The position numbers were made by a program, and so were the translations under genes. A stretch of 64,000 bases of DNA from Tenodera sinensis (lineage: Eukaryota > Arthropoda > Insecta > Mantodea > Mantidae), in NCBI GenBank assembly GCA_030765045.1, contig CM060965.1, forward strand, positions 60,726,787-60,790,786, in the 5' to 3' direction. Below the pieces are notes generated by a model. The model was not told the DNA's origin. It saw only the letters and a program-made list of their open reading frames with translations, and made no database searches. How positions within the stretch are numbered: position 1 is the stretch's first letter; each line of letters starts with the position of its first letter. Positions 11,100 through 21,620 of the stretch are shown piece after piece.

Positions 11100-11745
11100 G
11101 GCGACAATTGCGCTAAGAATTTGAATCTAGATTCAAGGACATTATATCACTTGAGAAACAATTTAAGTTATTTGCAACAACATTTTCAGTGGATATCCTT
11201 GATAGTCCTGTTGAACTGCAGTTGGAAGTAATAGATTTGAAAAATTATATTGAGTTAAAAGATAAATATCAAAATAGAAAAGGTATAAGCCATTTCTACA
11301 CCTCTGTAAAATGCTAAAGATTCCCTAAACTCCACAATCTAGCAGGAAGAGTTCTAAAGTAAGAAACCAATTAGAAACTAAAAACTTCACTTATCTTAGT
11401 ATTATTTGCTGACCCTGGGTTTCAAGCTGTGTCCAGCTCATTCTCAAAGCTGAGAATGAGCTGGACAGAATCTTAGAATCTTGTTGCTTCACTGTTAATA
11501 GCTTCAATTTTTCCTTATTTAGCAAGAAGAATTTTGTGCATGTTCGGAACAACCTATGTTTGTGAATCACTGTTTTCCTTAATGAAGTGTACAAAGTCAT
11601 GTCACAGAAGCCAATTAAGTGATGAACACTTGAAAGCATGTTTGTGATTGGGTAGCTCGCAAACAGTAGTCCCACGTATTGAACAGCTGGTGGTAAACAG
11701 ACAACTACAAAAATCACGGTGATTGCCAGATGCCTAAGAAAGGAT
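11100..11745 (+). pseudogene. hAT transposase C-terminal fragment, GTF2IRD2/ZBED-like
   Basis: Readable pieces are TFSVDILDSPVELQLEVIDL and KDKYQNRKGISHFYTSV (11170-11310), then, after an intrusion at about 11360-11530, TTYVCESLFSLMK (about 11548-11586) and SQLSDEHLKACL (about 11608-11645) with VVPRIEQLVVNRQLQ. This order (LQLELIDLQ, then CEQLFS.MK, then RSQLSDEHL) is that of the C-terminal third of the transposase family that also gave rise to vertebrate GTF2IRD2- and EPM2AIP1-like proteins. The gene at 40545-42490 is a longer relative. Only the C-terminal third is recognisable here. Confidence 0.65.
11431..11466. repeat. Perfect hairpin, 16-bp arms, 4-nt loop
   Basis: GTCCAGCTCATTCTCA at 11431-11446 is followed by loop AAGC and its exact reverse complement at 11451-11466. 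It lies inside a roughly 170-bp segment that interrupts the hAT fragment and shares sequence with the inverted repeat at 22020-22240. Confidence 0.9.
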
Positions 11746-12124
11746 AGTTCATAGAGACTTTTATTTGAAGAATATTTTGTTTATTTGTATTGTTTACTTC
11801 ATTGAATTGCATAGTACCAACAAGAAGCAAGTTCTATGTCATATTACATTATTTATTTAGTTTATTAGTTTTATATAAGAGTGCTTGTATTTTGTTAATT
11901 GAATTTCCTGCAATAAGATTTTATTTTGTATTATATTTCTTGTCAGTATTAAAGTGTATAAAATACTGCTATCATTATGTAATTGACAGTGAAAGTGTAA
12001 GTTAATTTACACAATCGTAGTTCCGCCACTGTAGCACCTCCATTTCTTGCCTGCAACCAGATGGTCAGGGCGTGAGGGCTTTTACTTCCGCCCGAGGGGG
12101 CAGTCTGCTGGTGACGCCTGTTCT

Positions 12125-12291
12125 AGACTTACAAAAACCCATTATAGTTATAAACATCATGGATTAAAGCTGTACAACAAATTACCAGCCAACGGAAATG
12201 TTCACTTCTGAATAAATTTAAATCTTTTTGGACAAACAATTAAAAGACAAGTTGAAGAGTATTTTGATATTGTGAAAGAAATCAATTAATT
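12125..12291 (+). pseudogene. C-terminal tail of non-LTR reverse transcriptase
   Basis: In frames broken by one indel it reads SYKHHGLKLYNKLPAN and then FG-TIKRQVEEYFDIVKEIN before a stop. This resembles the extreme C-terminus of Jockey-like polymerases, a YNKLP..I block followed by a K-rich helix. It probably completes the element begun at 8515, with a hAT copy inserted between 10965 and 12125. Confidence 0.55.
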
Positions 12292-12305
12292 TGTTGTAAA
12301 TACTT

Positions 12306-12330
12306 TGTGTGTGTGTGTGTGTGTGTGTGT
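12306..12330. repeat. (GT)12 microsatellite
   Basis: An uninterrupted GT dinucleotide run follows the retroelement tail directly, where a simple-sequence 3' terminus of a non-LTR element could be expected. Confidence 0.9.
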
Positions 12331-12624
12331 AAACAGATATGAGGCATTCGGGACTGGATAATGGTAAACCACCTTAAGTGAATATTGCAGGAGGGACATG
12401 AAAATTTAAAAGATTCCATGAATCAAGTGATGTACACAAAGGGAATTTTAACTTGTTTATACAGAGTACATACATTTAGGTATTCTTGCCACATAGAACG
12501 GAACATTTTTTATTACTGTAAATAGTACAAAACAACATTAAGTACAAGGAATACATAAAAATATGTCGCTTCTCTCATATATCATCATTGTTTCAGTGCA
12601 AACATTTGGTTTCAAAATTTGAAA

Positions 12625-12692
12625 ATAAAAGTATTGGAAAGCACGAATGCTAATGGCTTCATTGCCAGATGCAAGGCACTAGAAAACAACAA
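12625..12692 (+). repeat. Dispersed repeat, shared with 47179-47247
   Basis: About 67 bp beginning AAAGTATTGGAAAGCACG and ending CACTAGAAAACAACAAC reappear as the reverse complement at 47179-47247, inside the piggyBac element. Here the block is followed by an (AAC)n tract. The family is unknown. Confidence 0.75.
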
Positions 12693-13160
12693 CAACAACA
12701 TTTGGTTTCATTGATCTCCATTCTTGTTGCCATCTGGGCCATCTAAGAAACTACCATCAAGTAATTCAGGTTCACCAAACCAATCTGTAGCTTCGTATTG
12801 CATGATAATTATAGGAAATTCCCTTTACAGCTATTTAACGGCATGCCGCAATAACATCTATAGCACGCATCTAATGATGTCCATCACAAGTACAGCAATC
12901 ATTCGTGGTTAATGGTTTCCAGATAAATATCTTAGAAATTGTCACTTGGCTCATGGTTCCATTAAAAATTAGCGTTATTCATGAATACTGCACGTAACGC
13001 ATTGTTATGATAAGCCACATCATTGCATGCTATAATATGGCATGCCACGTAATTACATTTTGTTGATGCTTACCTGATGATGGTGATGAGAGATCACATG
13101 GATTTGGTTGATAATCCACATCTGGAATACTGTCATTGCATCAGGATTCAGTCTCAAAAC

Positions 13161-13926
13161 AATTGGCTTGATAATTATTATTTATTTATGCCAACAAACT
13201 TACTGTTGGTGTTTTTTAAACACACAATGCCCAATTGTGGCATTGAATTTTTAAGTTCCTGTTCTACCTCTTAAACTTTGCCCACACACGGCTTGTGTGT
13301 TTAAAAAACACCAACAGTAAGTTTGTTGGCATAAATAAATAATTATTACCATCTGAAGGTTATGTAATCCTGGTATATAAAGTAGTTACAATAGTAAGTC
13401 ACCATTGGGGTAATTTGTCTCTGATGTGAGACTGCCTTTGTGGTTTACCAGAAGAAATACGAACTGGTTTGAGAATTTAATGCCATTCTGGCAGTTTGTC
13501 ACAATAGCTCAGTTGGTTAGAGCAGCCGCCTGGTAAGCGGAAGGTCTGTGGTCCAAATCCCAGTTGTGACATTGAAATTTTAAGTTCCGGTTCTACCTCT
13601 TAAACTTTGCCCACACACGGCTTGTGTGTTTAAAAAACACCAACAGTAAGTTTGTTGGCATAAATAAATAATAATTACTATCTGAAGGTTATTTAATCCT
13701 GGGATATAAAGTACTTACAATAGTAAGTCACCATTGGGGTAATTTGTCTCTGATGTGAGACTGCCTTTGTGGTTTACCAGGAGAAATACGAACTGGTTTG
13801 AGAATTTAATGCCATTCTGGCAGTTTGTCACAATAGTTCAGTTGGTAAGCGGAAGGTCTGTGGTTCAAATCCCAGTTGTGGCATTGAATTTTTAAGTTCT
13901 GGTTCTACCTCTTAAATTGGCTTGAT
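13161..13926 (+). repeat. Array of tRNA-related SINE units with palindromic head and 12-bp target duplication
   Basis: The array at 13173-13914 is bounded by a 12-bp direct repeat, AATTGGCTTGAT, at 13161-13172 and 13915-13926. Inside are two tandem units with a 329-bp period (TTAAACTTTGCCCACACACGG at 13271 and 13600). Each has a body (CCATCTGAAGGTTAT..GGTTTACCAG) and a tRNA-like region. In unit 1 this is at 13496-13571, with A box TAGCTCAGTTGG, loop CTGGTAA and B-like GGTCCAAATCC; in unit 2 the A-box arm is shortened. A common end GTTCTACCTCTTAA closes each unit. A perfect 51-bp inverted repeat (13177-13227 with 13293-13343) forms the head. Single copies occur at 41150-41351 and 51374-51686. 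Confidence 0.85.
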
Positions 13927-15324
13927 ATTCGTTTCACAATACACTATTTCATCAGAAGAACTCATTCTGTTTCCTTTGCAAGATGCCACTTGACATGTGG
14001 CTTACCATACTAAAGCACAAAAATCGCACCTTATTTCGTGGCAACTGAGTGTGTGTTGCCTTCTCTCTCATTCTTCAAGCCCACTCTGGCTGTGGCTTCC
14101 TTCCCCTAGCAGTGACGAAAAACATAAGAATGTCAGTTTTGCTCAAAGTGTGGCTTACCATTATCTAGTCCCAAGTGCCTCATATTTGAACTCCTAATTG
14201 TTAAGATTATTGTGTAAATTTACAATAAAAGTAGCTATATTGCAAATAGTGTAAATAATTTTATAAAGTTTGAATATTCTAATGTAATGACAAACTCTTT
14301 GTATGCTTAACAAGACCTATTGCTTGGTTGCAAAACAGCTTAATGGTCAGTAAACTATTCTGCTCTATTCTATTCTAATCATTACTCCCAAGTAATTTTG
14401 TTCCTTGTACTTTTCATCACAATTTCAATTCTGTGCTAGTAATCAAGTTTAGTGCCCTTTTTTACAAGTTACTTAAGCTTTTTCCCTGGAACCGTGGATC
14501 ATTGGAGTGAGCAGGGTGACTCCTACCAGACAACATGTTTTGGGGGTCACTTTGAAGTAATGCCAAATGAGCATATACATTTGGCCCTTTATCGTTTTAA
14601 AGATAAAAGTACTGAAGGAGAGACAAGTACACACTAATTTAAATTTTTAATCTTTTTCATTGGATTCCTTTGCACTTTTTTCTACTTCATAGCTTGGTTG
14701 TAGAAACCTGGCGAATTTTCCATATATGATGCCTGTGATTAGTTCCAGGTAGCTATTGTATGTGGCACTTTGTGCCAGTTGATGTGCAGTGATGATATTG
14801 CCAACCTATGCAGAAAAAAGGCAGCTATATTTGGGGTTTAACTTCACAGTTCCGACGGATGGGATCTCTCATAATTTTGCAGTAGTAGTTGTCTAGAGCT
14901 GCTTCACCCATATAAAAAAGATCCCTTGGCTATGCTTTTGTGGCTTATGGTCCACAATTTCTCGGCTATGCTTTATGCCTTAGGGTTCCCAAATAATTGG
15001 TAATTTGTTTAGGGGGTTCACTCTGCTTGGTTATTAGTCAAAATGCCATGGGCTATGACAGGAAATTGATGTGCTTTCTTGGCATTGTAACATGATTTTT
15101 GTATGAAAAAAATGGTGGTTCAAAAGGTAATGTAGGTGTGCTACTATCTTCAGAAGTCCCAAAAGGTTATCCAAAGCATACTTTAAGGATATTGTAATCT
15201 CTTTTACATGATATAGTTATTGTTGGTTTTTTTATTTGTTAAAATTTGGAAGATTATCGGAAAATCCACGTCAGTAAGTCTTGTTTATATCCAGCAATTT
15301 AAATATGTGTTATATATTTTTCAG

Positions 15325-15435
15325 GAAGGAAGATTCCCAGATGCAGTGCGTTTGATGACAGGTGTGCAGTGGCTCAAACTTGATAGAACAAACCTAACGC
15401 ACATACCAGAAGAACTGGGAAAATTGCTGAAACTA
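15325..15435 (+). CDS. FliI: Flightless-I, exon 2 (residues 22-58)
   Basis: The exon follows TTTTTCAG and ends before GTAAGT in phase 0. It encodes 37 residues starting EGRFPDAVRLMTGVQWLKLD and containing the first full leucine-rich repeat (WLKLDRTNLTHIPEELGKL). The matching vertebrate segment reads similarly (WLKL.RT...PEEL..L.KL). Residue order and phase link it to exon 1 (ending NDFR) and exon 3 (starting EHLSL). Confidence 0.95.
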
Positions 15436-16408
15436 GTAAGTGTATTATTAAAAGAACAATTGATTATGGTAAAAGGTGTGAAGCACCACCCACTATCATG
15501 ACTTATTACAGAGCAAAAGATATATTTGCTAACACTGCTGAGGCTAAGGGTGGACTAATGTACACATACACATTTAGGGATCTTATTTTACATATATAGC
15601 TCAGAAACTACAGGACTTACATGGAATGTGAAATAGAAAAGAGGTTATTACTTGGCAAACTATAAATAAAAATGTAAATGTAAAATATATTTTATACGTA
15701 TATTTGTACTCATTTTCTATAATTAGTATATTTTACACCTGTAAAATTGTGTTAACTAGGATTAATTTGGGTTCTTGTGCCTTTCATCATAGATTTGCAT
15801 ATGCATAACATAAATCATTTAAATTGGCAATTAAATCATGAATAGGGTTCAGATTTTTAGGTGCCAAAAACTTGGGGAATGTTTTCTATGTGCTGAAATT
15901 GTGAGAAATATGTGCCAAAATAAATGAAATATTTTTTTAAGATCTGAACGGTTGAGCTAATATTAAAGTACGTGGTACTCTATTTGTGGAAGGGATCACT
16001 ATGTACTTAGTTACAGTATATGGCTACACACTCTCTTTAAATTTTCCATCCTGAAAGATTGACAGTTATGATGAAGAATTTACATTCAATTTTGAATGTT
16101 CATCATTTAAATATAGTGTTACTTTCAAACGTTGGTCTGCCGTTTACACACAGTTATGTGCACTACTTTTCACTCTGGGCATGTTCAGTCCACAATGAAT
16201 TCAAAACTGTTAATATGTTACTTCCCAACACCGTAACACAACTAGAAGATTACATAACTTTGCAGATTTACATATTACTAATTGACTATGCAGTTTAATG
16301 GCCAGGTACAAGTAGTAGTGCATAGACTAGCAGGCTGTGAAGCGATAGCAGATAATCAAGCACATACCGGTGGAGGAATTCCTCATTCTTATATTGTAGG
16401 CTCATTTA

Positions 16409-16472
16409 GGTTGAGAAAGAGGGGGTGTAAGTCCTACATAAGGGGAGGATAATCAAATAAAGAAGAAGAAAT
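16409..16472 (+). repeat. 3' tail of the tRNA-derived SINE
   Basis: GGGGGTGTAAGTCCTACATA..GGAGGATAATCAAATAAAGAAGA corresponds to the tail of the SINE at 6339-6735. No tRNA-like head is seen upstream, so the copy is truncated or very divergent. Confidence 0.6.
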
Positions 16473-16568
16473 TTCAGTAACCTAATTTTCTAATATGGAC
16501 TTAATCACCACATTCTCATACAACCCAAGGAATTACACTAGCTTTATGTGTATAAGGTTTTAAGAGTG

Positions 16569-16990
16569 TCATTTCAAAACGAATGTGTAGCTGCTACACT
16601 TCCAAGGTTTTTCAGAGAATACTTCTTTATTTATGATCAAAATTCTCAACAATTCGTCCCTCTGTACTTCACTTAAATAATTAGCCTGATTAACCTTTTC
16701 TCTCAATAAGTCTTCTAAATTTTCACAGTTTTCCCTATCATCGTACCTAATTGTATCAGGACAATTCAAATTTACTATGAAATTTTCCCAGGGTTTTCCT
16801 CTTACATTATTTTGAAAGATTTCTACATCTTCGTCATATCCCATATTTCCCTCATTTTCTACATCATATACCTCAACATTCACCTCAGCTAGCTCCATAT
16901 CTCCTACTTTCACATATTTGGCAAAGAAGGTATCCTCTGGATTTCCTCTTCCTGTTTATCCCTCTCAATTATTTCTGAATTGCCCTCTTT
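16569..16990 (-). pseudogene. Ty3/gypsy-type pol fragment (linker before RT)
   Basis: The minus strand encodes 114 residues ending LRILIINKEVFSEKPWKCSS. This matches the spacer between protease and reverse transcriptase of gypsy-type Pol proteins, where the motif is L..ll..n..VF...PG.c..Y; compare LRKVLVKNRKVFDKKPGTCN in the gypsy element at 31631-35005. The acidic upstream part (VENEGNMGYDEDVEIF) also fits a spacer. No RT core follows and the open frame is short, so this is an isolated remnant. Confidence 0.55.
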
Positions 16991-16994
16991 AAAC

Positions 16995-17785
16995 AGTACC
17001 CCCCAGGTCCTACTTCAGTAGGTACAGGTTAGGCGCACCTGGGGTCCTCAGCCGCTCACCATTTCACCCCTTCCATTTCCATCAACTGTTGCCACATGTA
17101 GCTGCTTATGTTGCTACTCTTCATCACTCTCTTCCTCTTCTAGGCTTATTATGATTCTTAGTTTATAAGGTCTTAAGTTTGTAAGTCTTGTCTCACCAGC
17201 AGGGATCTTTCCTATCTCCGTGGTCCTATCCCACGGTTTCAGTGCGGCCCCCAACTTGTGTTCTCTTCGGAGGTCTCAGGCGCAAAGGTTGGGCAGACCC
17301 TTCACACAGACCCCATGTGTAGCCTTAGGTGCGGAGCCCATCCACACCACCATGTACATCCACGTAGCTCTTTGAGGGCCCGACCTGTGTTAATTCCCCG
17401 ATGACTGTGTGCTGTCAGGTTAGTATCACTGGCCGGACGTGTTACCGCTGGCGGAATCCTGGTGTAATCAACCACAACCCCCCTGAATCCACGTTGACTC
17501 CGTTGAGGCAGCGTGGCCTAAAGTGGGGAGCCACAGGAGGTAATTCCTATGGTAGGGGCATAAAGCCAGGGTGTGCATGGTGAATGGTTTACCCATGTGG
17601 ACAAGCAGTGGAGATCAGAGGGTAGTCCCTTTGAAGTACGCCTTGAGGGCGGTCATGAAGGGGTCTTCATGGTGGCACAAACCTTGGGGATTTGGTGTCT
17701 TCTATTATTTGACCCTCGGATGGCAGGCTGACGCCCACAGTTCCGGAAGGGGGTCCAATTCATTATGTATCCGTGCAAAACCTCT
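16995..17785 (+). repeat. 5' UTR of an I/Jockey-type non-LTR element, copy 1
   Basis: This GC-rich, non-coding block runs from GTCCTACTTCAGTAGGTACAGG to the start of the ORF1 remnant. The same block, with deletions, is present at 38715-39410, also directly followed by an ORF1 remnant. Shared landmarks include CTTCCTCTTCTAGGCTTAT, CACGTAGCTCT..GAGGGCCC, TTTACCCATGTGGACAA and GATTTGGTGTCTTCT. Two copies ending at an ORF1 start indicate a retrotransposon 5' UTR with an internal promoter, as is usual for this class. Confidence 0.75.
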
Positions 17786-18655
17786 CCCCTTGATAGCATT
17801 GTGATGATGACTTTAGCATGTGAAGGAAAAACAATGAAAGAATTTAGTCTGTTTTACATTAAGCGTGAACTCAATGGGATCTGTGGCACTGTAATGAACA
17901 CGAGTGCGTGACGGTAGACTCTTAATTGAGACAGCGAATGCAGACCAGTCCAGAAGCTGCTGAAGGCGAGTTTGTTGGCTCCTACCCCATCCGGTAGCCC
18001 CGCACAAGTTGCTAAACACTTGTCGGGAGTTGTTACCACCTCCAGCCTGGACAGTCCGACAAACGAAGAAATTGCCACTTGCCTATCAGATCAAAGAGTG
18101 TCAGGCGTGCCGTCTCACCCTTAAACAGGATGGCACAGAGCACCGTATGCGTTGTGGTGTTTCTTACGTTAAAGGGTACTCTATTACCGGAGTTCATCCT
18201 CTGCACATACGAGTATGATACAGTTCGCCCATATGTCCCGAACTGTGTCAACTGTGGAGGAGGTCATTCGTCCAGCTCACGTCAATGCATCTAGTAAGGA
18301 GTGCCTCACCTTCTCAGAAGTGCGCAAGCGAGTTACTGAAACCTGCAAATACTGCAGGATATTCGACCGCAGTACGCCATACTCCTGTACAGTCTGTGGG
18401 CTTACAGCATGTCCCTATAGCTGAGGCTTCAACCCAGACTGACTTCCCATTGAGTACTTCTCAACTGCATCGTGCCACACCTGCACCAGTGACATCTTCA
18501 GCCGTGCAGACAGCAGTTCGCAAGTCATCCAAAATCCGTATCCTATGTGCCAACAGACCTTGTTCCAGACCTAGTTTGTGTCAGCAACCGCACATCCTCA
18601 TTGAAGTCCCACTCCACGAGCTGCAGAGGAACTTCTGCCTCCCAGACGTTTGAGG
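17786..18655 (+). pseudogene. Non-LTR ORF1 (gag-like) pseudogene
   Basis: The N-terminal part reads LACEGKTMKEFSLFYIKREL (about 17815-17870) and matches the copy at 39416-39630 (CEGKSIKDMTLFYIKKEVD). A central piece contains KGTLLPEFILCTY and DTVRPYVPNCVNCGGGHSSS. In this family the P-E-x-V and VRPYVP block precedes CCHC knuckles, and here the first knuckles appear to be lost. A Cys-rich remnant (TCKYCRIFD) and a Ser/Thr/Pro-rich tail (ASTQTDFPLSTSQLHRA) follow. Several frame changes show it is dead. ORF1 proteins of this kind bind and package element RNA. Confidence 0.7.
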
Positions 18656-18754
18656 AGTTACCAGAGGATGCTAAATCTCACATTGTAGGTCCCAAATCAG
18701 TCAAGGTGAGACTGAAAAAGCTGAAGACTAAACACTATTTTGTTTGACTTTTAC

Positions 18755-20755
18755 CATGGAAATAATTCAGTGGAATTCTAATCGGGCCCGGGCATGTGTT
18801 CTGGACATGCAACATCTAATTTCTCAATGATGTCCATCAATTGTCGGTCTACAAGAAACTCATTTGCAGCCTCATCGTGCAGTCCATCTTCATGGTTTTC
18901 CCCTTTAGACATGACTCTGCAGTTGATCGTTGGGCAAGCGGTGGTGTTGCTATTCTGGTGACACATATCATTGCTGCCACCAGCATGCCACTTAACACGC
19001 CGCTGCAAACTGTAGTGGTACATGTACAGCTGCAGAGCCTGTGTTTCTCTGTTTGCAATGTCTATCTGCCACCGATCAGTGTCATACACGAGAGTGATCT
19101 TCAGGCTGCTTTAGCACAGATTCTGCCACTGCTCCTCTTCTAGGCAATCTTAATGCCAAAAACACCTTGTGGGGCTCTGACACTGACAATGCTTGTGGGT
19201 ACTTGTAGCAGATGTTTGCAATATTTCTGGCCTACTTTTGTTAAACACTGGTGTCCCTACCTGTTTATCATCTGCCTATGGTACACAGTCCATGCTGGAC
19301 ATTAGTTTCTGCTGCCCGTCACTGCTACCACTCCTTGATTGGTCAGTCCTTTCTGACTTATTTGGCAGTGATCATTTCCCCATTAACATTCACCTATCTG
19401 GTCACCATCCTGTACCAACACAGCATCCTCACTGGATTATTTCAAGGCTGACTGCGGAAAATTTTGTTCCGTCATTCATTTTACCAATGATGGTTTCACC
19501 ACCATCGATGATATGGTGAAGTATTTTAAGTGTTCTGTCCTGCTCGCAGGGGATTCCAGCATTCCTTGCAGTTCCTTGCACCTTGTCACGTTCCTGTTCC
19601 TTGATGGACCTAGAAATGCTGTTTGGTTATCAAAGCTCGCAAGCGAGCTCTGCATGTTTTCAGTTCACATCCTATGGAGGAGAACTTTATTGCCTTCAAG
19701 TGTTCTTGTGCAGGGCATGTTTTGTACTTTGCAGTGCAAAATGTACATCCTAGGAAACATACGGCTCTTCCCTTTCCCGTCGCGCTTCAGCACAAAGGGT
19801 GTGGACTATTGTTCGGTGTATGTATGGCAAGTATCACCGGACGATCATTCCTGGTCTTGCCATACAGAGCACTACTTATACCTCCGAACTGGATATCGCC
19901 GATGTCCTTGCTACTTCATTCGCTGCTACTAGCCAAATGGATAGTTATGAAAGAGCTCACAGAATCTGCAGAGTGGATAGTTCTTGATTTTCACAGTGAC
20001 TGTAGTGAACCGTACAGCGCACCTTTTACTGAAGTGGAGCTGGCGCATTCCTTATTTCTCACAAAGGATTCTTCTCCAAGTCCCAATGACATCCACAGAC
20101 AAATGCTGCTTCATCTTCTACCTGTGGCACTCGCCTTCCTGTTGGGCATTTACAACTGTATCTGGTATGAGGTTTTTCCATCCTCCTGACGAGTGGGTAT
20201 AGTCATCCCTATTCCTCGACGGGGAAAAGACTGGGCAATTCCCCTTAGCTACCACCCTATTTGCCTAACGAGTGTCATTTGTAAGACCTTTGAATACATG
20301 ATTAACACTCGCTTAGTGTGGCGGCTAGAGATGAAAAACCTGCTGAACAATGTTCAGTGCAGTTTTTGTCGCCATCGCTCCAATGTCGACAATTTAACAT
20401 GCATGGATGCTTACATACAAAATGCCTTTCTGCTGAAGCAGTATGTCGTGGATGTCTTCCTCAATCTGGAGAAGGCCTACAATACTACTTGACGATATGG
20501 CATCCTTTCTGCACCCTTCAGGGTTACGGTTTGTGGAGTCACTTACCCACATTCCTTTTAAATTTTTTACACCTTTGCTGTTTTCGTGTCTGCATTGGAA
20601 AGACGCTCACACAAGAGATGATCCAGAGAATGGTGTACCCTAGGGTTTAATAGTCATTGTCATGCTTTTCGCCGTAGCTATTAACGGCATTGCTGGTGTT
20701 GTTCGTGGTGGAATCCTGATGTTACTGTACGTTGAGGACTTTGCGATGTACTAGC
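18755..20755 (+). pseudogene. Non-LTR ORF2 pseudogene (endonuclease and reverse transcriptase)
   Basis: The apurinic-type endonuclease remnant starts IIQWNSNRAR and passes SIVGLQETHLQ (about 18838), GGVAILVTH (about 18950), CNVYLPP (about 19058-19078), GNLNAKNTLWGS (about 19142-19178) and FGSDHFPINIHLSG (about 19360-19400). The RT remnant has VIPIPRRGKDWAIPLSYHPI, CLTSVICKTFEYMINTRL (20200-20310), the first catalytic block as VFLNLEKAYNTT, and LYVEDFAMY where the family has LYVDDF (about 20725-20750). The catalytic Asp of the Y-x-D-D box is therefore E here. Many stops and shifts are present. The sequence ends at about 20755, before any RNase H or 3' tail. Confidence 0.8.
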
Positions 20756-20956
20756 CATAGCAACAAATGGGAAGTAAACAAACATTTTCGGTATCTGGTG
20801 TTTACTGTTGAACAATAGTTTTGTCTTTCAGTGCTCAATTACCTTTAATCAGTCATGGAGAACAGAAAAAGAAAACACACTGGATCAGAAAGTGAAATTA
20901 ATACACACAAAACCAAAATCAAAATTGCTCAAGCTTAGCAATTGTTTTTAACATGC

Positions 20957-21620
20957 TATGCACGAGGCGTGTTTTTAAAGTATCGTTTAAATATTTAAGC
21001 TCTGCAGTGTTGCAGTTGAGAGTTTGAGAATGTGCGATCTCTTCCTACATTCATTAGGAAGCCAGACGCAGCAGTGAGTGACCCTCATTTTGTTTTTTCC
21101 TATTGTTTGAGCATTTTGACATATTCAAAACAAGTGAATGACCCGATCAGTGATTTGTTTTTTGAATACGAGAAATGTTATGTTAGTAAACATTCATCCC
21201 CAATTATGCGAGGTTTATAGAGAAACAATGAGTGACAATGCCTGGCCAAACACAGCCTAAGCTCAAGATGTGGTCGCAACATTTGGTTGGGAAAGATTGA
21301 CCATATTCCCAACAGTCCTTTTTGCTACCAAGGGATTTTCATCTTTTCTTCAATTGGAGAAATTCCTTGATGGAAAACATTTCAATCATGGTGAAGTTAA
21401 AAAAGAAGTACAGCCTTAGCTTTTATTACAGGTGGCACCATTAATTGACAAAGACTTACAAAAACTGGTTTCCTGTTATGATAAGTGGCTAAATAAGGGC
21501 GGTAACTAAGTGTGCAGGTAGTGAAAGATGTAAGGTAGTGAGTGATAATAAAGTATTTGGAAAACACTGTTCTTTCACTTTTTAAAAAATTATCGGTACT
21601 TTAAAAATACGCCTCGTATA
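20957..21620 (+). mobile_element. Internally deleted mariner element
   Basis: The terminal inverted repeats are CACGAGGCGTGTTTTTAAAG (from about 20961) and its near-exact reverse complement TACTTTAAAAATACGCCTCG (21597-21616), with TA at both outer edges. The 3' half of a mariner transposase remains (about 21225-21520). DNAWPNTA is the second catalytic aspartate block, followed by VVATFGWE, FSSFLQLEKFLDGKHFNHGE, and SCYDKWLNKGGN, the family's C-terminal RYDKCLN.GG. The N-terminal half and first catalytic Asp are absent. At about 660 bp it is half the usual 1.3 kb. Frame breaks rule out activity. Confidence 0.8.

Larger units (their letters stand above)
7195..15324 (+). other. FliI intron 1 (8130 bp)
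   Basis: The intron starts GTAAGT and ends TATATTTTTCAG. It contains a short SINE, a non-LTR element split by a mariner-type and a hAT-type insertion, and a SINE array, all listed separately. I see nothing recognisable in 7195-7898, 8009-8519, 12331-13160 (except a 68-bp dispersed repeat) or 13927-15324. Confidence 0.9.

Noticed and set aside
13496..13571. A functional tRNA-Thr-like gene (loop CTGGTAA)
   Set aside because: The same sequence is embedded in a repeated element at four places with target duplications, and the stems are imperfect. It is a SINE component rather than a tRNA gene.
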